DNA of 12,404 nucleotides, from NCBI GenBank assembly GCA_023428185.1, contig JAEYYZ010000083.1, positions 1 to 12,404 on the forward strand, in the 5' to 3' direction. Each line of letters opens with the position of its first letter. Within the stretch, counting starts at the first letter, position 1. The notes under the pieces were generated by a model, which was not told where the DNA came from, searched no databases, and saw only the letters and a list, made by a program, of their open reading frames with translations. Shown here piece after piece: positions 7,239-12,404 of this stretch. The stretch comes from Actinomycetes bacterium. GTDB taxonomy: Bacteria; Actinomycetota; Actinomycetes; Actinomycetales; Demequinaceae. The position numbers and the translations under genes are program-made.

Positions 7239-7269
7239 TTGAGCATGGAAGAATGTCTCACATGCTCAG
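7239..7269 (+). promoter_or_regulatory. Inverted repeat enclosing the aroC ribosome site and start codon
   Basis: TGAGCATG (7240-7247) is perfectly complementary to CATGCTCA (7261-7268), with one further G-U pair outside (7239/7269) and a 13-base loop. The loop holds most of the purine-rich GGAAGA (7247-7252), and the 3' arm contains ATG 7262, the preferred aroC start. Such a stem could limit aroC translation unless opened. The structure is plain in the sequence; a regulatory role is inference. Confidence 0.45.
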
Positions 7270-8446
7270 ATGGCTCACTGCGGGTGAATCTCACGGCCAA
7301 GCATTGGTTGGTGTCCTTGAGGGACTGCCGGCTGGTGTCGAAGTCACGTCTAGTGACGTTCAATCGGCTTTGGCACGTAGACGTCTCGGTTATGGCCGTG
7401 GCGCGCGCATGGCGTTTGAGCAAGATGAAGTGACATTCCTCGGCGGGGTGCGACACGGATTGACTCAAGGCGGCCCGGTAGCTATCCAGGTGGGCAACAC
7501 GGAATGGCCCAAGTGGGATGTGGTGATGGCCGCTGACCCTGTGGAGCCTGCCGAACTCACGGGCGCTCGTGCAGCCGCCCTCACACGCCCGCGGCCAGGC
7601 CACGCTGACCTTGTGGGCATGACCAAGTACGGATTTGACGATGCCCGGCCGGTCTTGGAACGAGCGTCGGCGCGTGAGACGGCTACACGGGTGGCTTTGG
7701 GCGCTGTGGCAGAGGCGTTCCTTGCACAAGCCGCAGGCATCGCCCTCGTGAGCCACACGGTATCTGTTGGCACGGTCGCGGTCCCTGACGACGCCCCATT
7801 GCCGCCAGCGGGCAGCACGGAGGCTCTTGATGCGGACCCCATTCGGTGCTTTGATCCCGAAAGCTCAGCCGCAATGCTTGCAGAGATCGACGCGTGTCAG
7901 AAGGATGGCGACACGCTCGGCGGAGTGGTGGAGGTCATCGCGTATGGGGTGCCTGTGGGTCTGGGTAGTTACGTCCACTGGGATCGAAGGCTAGACGCCA
8001 AGCTCGCGGCCGCGTTGATGGGTATCCAGGCAATCAAGGGCGTTGAAGTGGGAGACGGCTTCCGTACCGCCGCGCGCCGCGGCTCTCAAGCCCACGATGA
8101 GATCGAACGCGTTGACGGCACTGTCACGCGCCGTACCAATAGAGCCGGTGGAGTTGAGGGTGGAATGTCCAACGGTGAGCCGTTGCGCGTTCGCGCTGCG
8201 ATGAAGCCGATCAGCACCGTCCCGCGTGCCTTGGATACCATCGACACGTCGACTGGCGAGGCGGCGAAAGCCATTCACCAGCGCTCCGATGTGTGTGCCG
8301 TGGCTCCAGCAGCGGTGGTGGCTCAAGCGATGGTGGCGCTCACCTTGGCTGAAGCGCTACTCGAGAAATTTGGCGGGGACTCAGTGGCGCAGACGCGCAG
8401 AAACTTGGAGAGCTACCTGGACTCGATTCCGCGGTCACTGCGGTAA
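7262..8446 (+). CDS. aroC: Chorismate synthase
   Basis: It converts 5-enolpyruvylshikimate-3-phosphate to chorismate, the last step of the shikimate pathway, in the cytoplasm with reduced FMN. Family signatures are complete: GESHG (8-12) with His11, the GRGARMAFEQDEV flavin-region segment (45-57), RPGHADL with His114, ERASARETATRVALGA (133-148) and SNGEPLRVRAAMKPI followed by the HQRSDVCAV motif near the C-terminus. ATG 7262 gives the family-typical start MLRWLTAGESHG and 394 residues; GGAAG (7247-7251) is 10 bases upstream. ATG 7253 is in frame, three codons earlier, but sits directly against the purine-rich tract. Two hairpins lie in its leader. The stop overlaps the aroK start by one base (TAATG). 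Confidence 0.97.
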   Translation: MLRWLTAGESHGQALVGVLEGLPAGVEVTSSDVQSALARRRLGYGRGARMAFEQDEVTFLGGVRHGLTQGGPVAIQVGNTEWPKWDVVMAADPVEPAELTGARAAALTRPRPGHADLVGMTKYGFDDARPVLERASARETATRVALGAVAEAFLAQAAGIALVSHTVSVGTVAVPDDAPLPPAGSTEALDADPIRCFDPESSAAMLAEIDACQKDGDTLGGVVEVIAYGVPVGLGSYVHWDRRLDAKLAAALMGIQAIKGVEVGDGFRTAARRGSQAHDEIERVDGTVTRRTNRAGGVEGGMSNGEPLRVRAAMKPISTVPRALDTIDTSTGEAAKAIHQRSDVCAVAPAAVVAQAMVALTLAEALLEKFGGDSVAQTRRNLESYLDSIPRSLR

Positions 8447-8961
8447 TGGCCCCTCGCTACGTTCTCATAGGGCCACCCGGGTCGGGCAAGACCACTGTGG
8501 GGAGGGCTCTGGCAGCGGCGCTGGGTGTGGCGCGACGTGACACCGACTCGGACATCGAGAAGACCGCAGGCAAGAAGATTGCCGATATCTTTCTTGACGA
8601 AGGAGAGCCGTATTTTCGTGAACTCGAAGCCATAGCTGTAGCGAAGGCCCTGGCAGAACACGAGGGCGTCCTCTCATTAGGGGGAGGTGCCATTCTCGAT
8701 CCCGCAACTCAAGAGCTCTTGAGAGACTATGCCCGTACTGGTGGTCATGTGGTGTTCCTGGATGTGTCACTTCAGGCGGCAGCACAACGAGTCGGACTCA
8801 ACGCCGCGCGACCGCTCCTCATGGGCAACCCACGCAAGCAGTGGGCTGAACTCATGGAGGCCCGTCGGCATATCTATGAACAACTGGCCACCATCACCGT
8901 GAACACGGATCAGATCCGGGCGGAACGCATTGCCAACGAGATAGTTGAGGCCACACCATGA
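8446..8961 (+). CDS. aroK: Shikimate kinase
   Basis: It phosphorylates shikimate at the 3-hydroxyl with ATP, the fifth step of the pathway. The 171-residue protein is normal length for AroK. Visible motifs are the Walker A loop G9-PPGSGKT-T17, the shikimate-binding D34-S-D36, YFRELE with R58, the Gly-rich GGGA (79-82), and the lid region with R122-P-L. ATG 8446 shares its first base with the aroC stop and has no clear ribosome site of its own, so translation is probably coupled to aroC. Its own stop overlaps the aroB start by 4 bases (ATGA). Confidence 0.96.
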   Translation: MAPRYVLIGPPGSGKTTVGRALAAALGVARRDTDSDIEKTAGKKIADIFLDEGEPYFRELEAIAVAKALAEHEGVLSLGGGAILDPATQELLRDYARTGGHVVFLDVSLQAAAQRVGLNAARPLLMGNPRKQWAELMEARRHIYEQLATITVNTDQIRAERIANEIVEATP

Positions 8962-10058
8962 GCCGAATCGTCCATGTACCCACGTCCTCGGCTTATGACG
9001 TCGTGGTGGGGGAGAGCCTCGCCCGACAGTGCGCGCAATCACTTCCTGAAGGCTGCACAAGAGTGCTGATAGTGCACACCGCTGTCATGGCCCAGCAAGT
9101 CGAAGCGTTGCGGACGGCAATAGCGGACACCGGGCGCACGGTGGTGCTCGCTGAGGTGCCCGATGCCGAGGCCGGGAAGACCGCCGAGGTGTTGGCGTTC
9201 TGTTGGCAAGTTATGGGTCGTTCTGACTTTGGCCGCTCCGATGTCGTGGTGGGTTTTGGCGGGGGAGCGGTGACAGACCTGGCGGGCTTTGTCGCTGCGA
9301 GCTGGATGCGTGGCATCGGCTTGGTGAATGTGCCCACCACCCTTCAAGCGATGGTGGACGCTGCTGTGGGCGGCAAGACGGGGATCAATACAGCCGAAGG
9401 AAAGAATCTTGTTGGGGCGTTTTATGAGCCGCTCGGGGTGTGGTGCGACACCGACTACTTACTGACCCAACCCCGGAACGACCTCGTGGCGGGCCTCGCG
9501 GAGGTAGTCAAGGGCGGGTTCATCGCGGACACGTCCATCCTCGATCTTGTCGAACTTCACATGGACGTGCTTTCTGCGCTCAGTCAGGACGGTCCGCTCG
9601 ATGCCTCAGCTATGCCCGTGGTCGAGGAACTGATTCAGCGCAAAGTTCAAGTCAAAGCGAATGTGGTGGCGACCGATTTGAGGGAGTCTCACCTACGGGA
9701 GATTCTCAACTATGGGCATACGTTCGGCCACGCGATCGAGTATGTGGAGCGATTCGCATGGCGGCACGGTGCGGCGGTCTCTGTGGGAATGGTGTTCGCC
9801 GCCGAGTTGGCGCGCCTTACAGGCAAGTTGTCGGACCACGACGTGGCGCGGCATCGGTCCATTCTGACGGGCTTGGGTCTACCGGTCACCTACGCGCCAG
9901 GCCGGTGGGATGCGTTGCTCACGGCTATGCGGCGGGACAAGAAGACGCGCGGTAGCACCTTGAGATTCGTGATTCTGCAAGGGATTGGACATCCGGTGCG
10001 TCTGGAAGGCCCCGACCCGGCACTCTTGGCCGCGGCCTACGACGCCATTAGTTCTTAG
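8958..10058 (+). CDS. aroB: 3-Dehydroquinate synthase
   Basis: It cyclises 3-deoxy-D-arabino-heptulosonate 7-phosphate to 3-dehydroquinate, the second step of the pathway, using NAD and a divalent metal. The 366-residue product shows the NAD-binding GFGGGAVTDLAGFVAA (99-114), the NVPTTLQAMVDAAVGGKTGIN segment split around 124-144, KNLVGAFYEP, and the metal ligands E182 (LAEVVK), H254 (NYGHTFGHAIE) and H270 (RHGAAVSVGM). ATG 8958 has GAGG at 8947-8950, 7 bases upstream, and overlaps the aroK stop. The 3' end overlaps the 3' end of the opposing membrane-protein gene by 11 bases, leaving no room for a terminator between them. Confidence 0.97.
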   Translation: MSRIVHVPTSSAYDVVVGESLARQCAQSLPEGCTRVLIVHTAVMAQQVEALRTAIADTGRTVVLAEVPDAEAGKTAEVLAFCWQVMGRSDFGRSDVVVGFGGGAVTDLAGFVAASWMRGIGLVNVPTTLQAMVDAAVGGKTGINTAEGKNLVGAFYEPLGVWCDTDYLLTQPRNDLVAGLAEVVKGGFIADTSILDLVELHMDVLSALSQDGPLDASAMPVVEELIQRKVQVKANVVATDLRESHLREILNYGHTFGHAIEYVERFAWRHGAAVSVGMVFAAELARLTGKLSDHDVARHRSILTGLGLPVTYAPGRWDALLTAMRRDKKTRGSTLRFVILQGIGHPVRLEGPDPALLAAAYDAISS

Positions 10059-11970
10059 GCGTCGCCAGTTCCACCGAGATGTTTTCACCGGGGCATTGCT
10101 CGCGTACCTCGCTCGCCAGCAATGGATCAATGGTCACGAGAACCAGAGGTCGCACATCTGCTTCTGCGAGTTCGCACGCCACACTCGTAGCAAAGTCGTT
10201 CCGGTACGTTCGCAACACATACCGCATCGGTTGGAGTTGAAAGGCATCCACGTCCGGCCCAATTGACGACATCATGAGATTGACGGTGGCATCGTGACGC
10301 GAGTCGAGTCTCCATGGGACCCGAAGCTCGTCGTGGGAAGCAAATTCGATGAATCTTCCTGCCACATCGTCGTGCGAGCCAAAATAGGTTCCCTGTGCCA
10401 CTTCCCATGGCGTCATGGTCCATCGTTGCGAGGGCGTTGGATGCGCGGTTGCGAGCGCAAAGATTCCACCGCCTAGCGTGAGCGTGAGCACCCCCGCCAC
10501 CGCGCGTCGGGATTGGCTCGCGACCAAGATCAAACTCCCTACCATGACGGGCACCACGCACCACGTGGCAACAAAGAGGTGCTTGGCAGGGAAGTACGCC
10601 AACGGCTCGGCGAAGCGGCCCATGGCGAGTGCGGATGGAACCACGCCTAGGGCCAGTCCGGCGACTGTGAGAAGCACAACTCTGGAGCACAGCCGGTCTT
10701 TCCCTAGCAGAAGCAGTCCCAGAGCGAACGTGATAAGTGCCAGTGCCGCGGACAGCGGGATCGAATGAGGGTTGCTGTAGGCGAGCCACATCTGCCCGTG
10801 AGAATGCGTACTTTGCGTGACGAGATGTTCCCGGGTGGACGGTTCTGAGGCGGACTCCACCACTAGCGGCCATCCGTAGATGCCGAACGCCCACCCCCCA
10901 ATAGCGACTCCAGGTAGTAGCCATTGAAGGATTTCGTCGCGTGTTCGTCCCATGCCGCGCAAGTTCCATGCGAGCGCTATTGCAAGGAGACCTGGTACGG
11001 CCGCGAACAATATCCACGTGGCGCTCAGGAGACCTAGCGCCACAACTAGCACACTTAATGTCAGCGGCAGGTACTCGCGGGGGGCCAAGGCTGCGCAAAC
11101 GCTCGCTAGCATCAATACGAGAATGCAGTGCACATTGATCTGACCCAGTTCAAGTGCCACGCCCGTGAGCGGGAACGCGACACTGCCAAGCGAGACCGCA
11201 GCCGCTCCCGCCAAGGGCAATAAGCGGCGTCCATCCTCGCGAAGCGCTACACGGTACGCCACGAGGCCGGCGAGCCACGCAGTGAGCACGATACTAAGCG
11301 TCCAGTGGTAGCCGTGGCCTGTGAGGAAGGCCGATGCTGTCTCGGGAGAAGCCGCCAGAGCGGCTCGAGGAGAGACGAGGGAAGCACTCACGGCGTGAGT
11401 GAGAGGCTGGATGTTGGTAATACCGCCGAGCGAGCCGAGTCCGTTGTAGTCGATCATGGTCCGCATTTCCCACAAATCCATTGTGGAATCGCGATACATC
11501 GCCCACGACCAACCACCGCCGGTCGGGCTCAAGAGCCCCCATGCCAAGCCAGCAAGCCACAGCAAGCCACCTGAGCCCGCCGCGGCTGCAAGGCGCCAAT
11601 CCAGCGTGACCAGTTCTCGCGGCGGCACCTTCACTACGAGAGGCACCGACGATCCGAGGACAACGAGCAGGAGCACGCTTGTAGCCAACCGAGCGTCCAC
11701 ACTCACTGCTGGAGCGAGCGTGAAGGCGATGAACACCACGGAGAGCCAACCTACTGACACGGAAGCGGATCCGAGAAGTACTCCAAAGCGACGCGAGGCA
11801 AGGACGAGCCACACCGCGATGGTGACTGCGTGAAGAACCACTGGCTCGAGTCCAAGAAATTGACCGGCGAAGCTCAGCACACCGAGCGCGGTACCGCCCA
11901 TGGCCAGGCGCCATTCGCCGCTTCGCGGTGTCAGCACGCCCCGACGTACCAGCATCGACACCTGTTCCAT
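10048..11970 (-). CDS. Polytopic membrane protein of unknown function, possibly GT-C-like
   Basis: The start is the ATG at 11970-11968, preceded on its strand by AAGGAG 4 bases upstream; the open frame continues to 12318 only as antisense of aroQ. The 640-residue product has roughly twelve hydrophobic segments (about 26-40, 45-60, 66-88, 95-113, 128-147, 224-241, 251-272, 279-296, 301-336, 350-371, 405-423, 429-448, 465-484, 489-509, some perhaps paired or re-entrant). A large non-membrane loop (148-222) has RDSTMDLWEMRTMIDYNG with several acidic residues. The last 130 residues are soluble, with two Cys (599, 626). Multi-helix topology plus an acidic first outer loop resembles GT-C glycosyltransferases that use polyprenyl-linked sugars, but no signature proves it. 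It opposes aroB and diverges from aroQ, so it is a separate transcription unit. Confidence 0.85.
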   Translation of the reverse strand: MEQVSMLVRRGVLTPRSGEWRLAMGGTALGVLSFAGQFLGLEPVVLHAVTIAVWLVLASRRFGVLLGSASVSVGWLSVVFIAFTLAPAVSVDARLATSVLLLVVLGSSVPLVVKVPPRELVTLDWRLAAAAGSGGLLWLAGLAWGLLSPTGGGWSWAMYRDSTMDLWEMRTMIDYNGLGSLGGITNIQPLTHAVSASLVSPRAALAASPETASAFLTGHGYHWTLSIVLTAWLAGLVAYRVALREDGRRLLPLAGAAAVSLGSVAFPLTGVALELGQINVHCILVLMLASVCAALAPREYLPLTLSVLVVALGLLSATWILFAAVPGLLAIALAWNLRGMGRTRDEILQWLLPGVAIGGWAFGIYGWPLVVESASEPSTREHLVTQSTHSHGQMWLAYSNPHSIPLSAALALITFALGLLLLGKDRLCSRVVLLTVAGLALGVVPSALAMGRFAEPLAYFPAKHLFVATWCVVPVMVGSLILVASQSRRAVAGVLTLTLGGGIFALATAHPTPSQRWTMTPWEVAQGTYFGSHDDVAGRFIEFASHDELRVPWRLDSRHDATVNLMMSSIGPDVDAFQLQPMRYVLRTYRNDFATSVACELAEADVRPLVLVTIDPLLASEVREQCPGENISVELATPKN

Positions 11971-12002
11971 GGCGCTCCTTGACCCTAGGGAACTCGAGTC
12001 CC

Positions 12003-12008
12003 ATCCTA
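12003..12008 (-). promoter_or_regulatory. Candidate -10 box for the membrane-protein gene
   Basis: On the minus strand this reads TAGGAT, a common actinobacterial -10 form. It would start transcription near 11996 and leave a leader of about 26 bases holding AAGGAG. No convincing -35 box is seen at the usual distance. Confidence 0.35.
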
Positions 12009-12063
12009 GGAGCGCGCCGTGGCGCGGCGGCGTTGACTCACGGGCTAGCAAGCGATGCGCGGG

Positions 12064-12069
12064 TACGCT
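12064..12069 (+). promoter_or_regulatory. Candidate -10 box giving a leaderless aroQ transcript
   Basis: TACGCT fits the TANNNT pattern and ends 6 bases before the aroQ ATG (12076), so transcription should begin at or very near the A of the start codon. The bases before ATG (GAATAC) contain no ribosome site. Leaderless genes with this layout are common in actinobacteria. Confidence 0.5.
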
Positions 12070-12075
12070 GAATAC

Positions 12076-12404
12076 ATGACTTCGACCGCACTGGTGCTCA
12101 ATGGCCCCAACTTGAGCCGCTTGGGAACCAGAGAACCAGAGAAGTACGGTTCGACCACACATGACGAACTTGCCGCATTGATCATGCAGTGGGGGGCCGA
12201 GCTTGGCATTGAGGCAACGGTTCGCCAATCCGACGATGAAGCGGCTTTGGTGGGTTGGTTGCACGAGGCGGTGGATTCGGGTTGGGATGTGGTCATCAAT
12301 CCCGCTGCCTTCACCCACTATTCCTACGCTTTGCGGGATGCATGCGCGCTCGTCACCACAGGCGGGTTAAGGCTCGTCGAGGTGCACCTCACCAATCCTC
12401 ACGC
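12076..12404 (+). CDS. aroQ: Type II 3-dehydroquinate dehydratase (3' truncated)
   Basis: It dehydrates 3-dehydroquinate to 3-dehydroshikimate, the step after AroB. The frame starts at ATG 12076 and is open at the right edge, with 109 residues visible of about 145 expected. The type II signature is clear: LNGPNLSRLGTREPEKYG with N12, R19 and catalytic Y24, then RQSDDEAALVGWLHEA (50-65), INPAAFTHYSYALRDA (74-89) with N75 and H81, and VEVHLTN with H104. Several positions differ from the broader consensus (QSDDEA for QSNxEG, NPAA for NPGA), though the catalytic residues are kept. It encodes a pathway neighbour of aroCKB but is separated from aroB by the oppositely oriented membrane-protein gene, so it needs its own promoter. 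Confidence 0.95.
   Translation, partial: MTSTALVLNGPNLSRLGTREPEKYGSTTHDELAALIMQWGAELGIEATVRQSDDEAALVGWLHEAVDSGWDVVINPAAFTHYSYALRDACALVTTGGLRLVEVHLTNPH

Larger units (their letters stand above)
11971..12075. promoter_or_regulatory. Divergent intergenic region with clustered palindromes
   Basis: These 105 bases separate the membrane-protein gene (-) from aroQ (+). They contain CCCTAGGG (11983-11990), ACTCGAGT (11992-11999) and CCTAGG (12005-12010), nested inside GCGCTCC (11972-11978) and GGAGCGC (12009-12015). A shared operator is possible, but no known regulator site is recognised. Confidence 0.4.

Noticed and set aside
7067..7756. 229-residue minus-strand open frame opposite the pilO-aroC junction
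   Set aside because: It is antisense to two well-supported genes and has shadow-like composition.
10127..11098. 323-residue open frame on the minus strand in another frame
   Set aside because: It is an out-of-frame shadow of the 640-residue membrane-protein gene, with Arg/His-rich composition and no recognisable domain.
12033..12038. TTGACT as the -35 box of the aroQ promoter
   Set aside because: The spacing to the TACGCT box is 25 bases, too long, and no -10 box sits at 16-19 bases.
11971..12318. N-terminal extension of the minus-strand membrane-protein frame to 12318
   Set aside because: The extra 116 residues are antisense to aroQ, look non-protein-like, and precede an internal ATG with a good ribosome site.
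1..12404. CRISPR arrays, tRNA or rRNA genes, insertion sequences, phage genes
   Set aside because: No regular repeats with spacers, cloverleaf-like segments, transposase or integrase motifs, or phage proteins were seen on either strand.

Overview
The window reads as a chromosomal segment from a high-GC Gram-positive bacterium (Actinomycetota, perhaps the Actinomycetales/Micrococcales area). This rests on the GC-rich sequence, frequent GTG and TTG starts, tightly overlapping genes, actinobacterial-looking AroC and AroQ sequences, and a type IV pilus (T4P) set with no outer-membrane pilQ/pilP. The lineage is an inference from sequence style and gene order, not from a marker gene.

Region 1 (1-4347, + strand) is the distal part of a T4P operon. 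It holds the 3' end of a large Cys-containing protein that is probably exported, a canonical minor prepilin (PilW/GspJ-like, cleavage site G|LSLTE), a 554-residue PilX-like protein with a pilin-type N-terminal helix but no Glu at +5, and a PilD-type prepilin peptidase. After a 112-base gap with a candidate promoter, Region 2 (4460-7193, + strand) encodes the inner assembly platform: PilM (actin-fold), PilN (with the PilM-binding NLLP motif) and PilO, joined by 4-base stop/start overlaps.

Region 3 (7262-10058, + strand) is a shikimate-pathway cluster: aroC (chorismate synthase), aroK (shikimate kinase) and aroB (3-dehydroquinate synthase), also joined by overlaps. The 68-base pilO-aroC gap holds two adjacent hairpins; the second encloses the likely aroC start codon. 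Region 4 (10048-11970, - strand) is a 640-residue polytopic membrane protein of unknown function, possibly of the GT-C glycosyltransferase type. It converges on aroB with an 11-base overlap. A 105-base palindrome-rich divergent spacer follows, then aroQ (type II 3-dehydroquinate dehydratase, + strand), which runs off the window and looks leaderless.

Most genes belong to two systems: building and processing a type IV pilus, and making chorismate. The most notable points are that pilMNO sits directly beside aro genes, as in the pilMNOPQ-aroKB arrangement of Gram-negative bacteria; the non-canonical giant PilX-like protein, which may be part of a pilus tip; the paired hairpins before aroC; and a membrane gene that interrupts the aro cluster. 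I saw no mobile element, CRISPR array, tRNA or rRNA.
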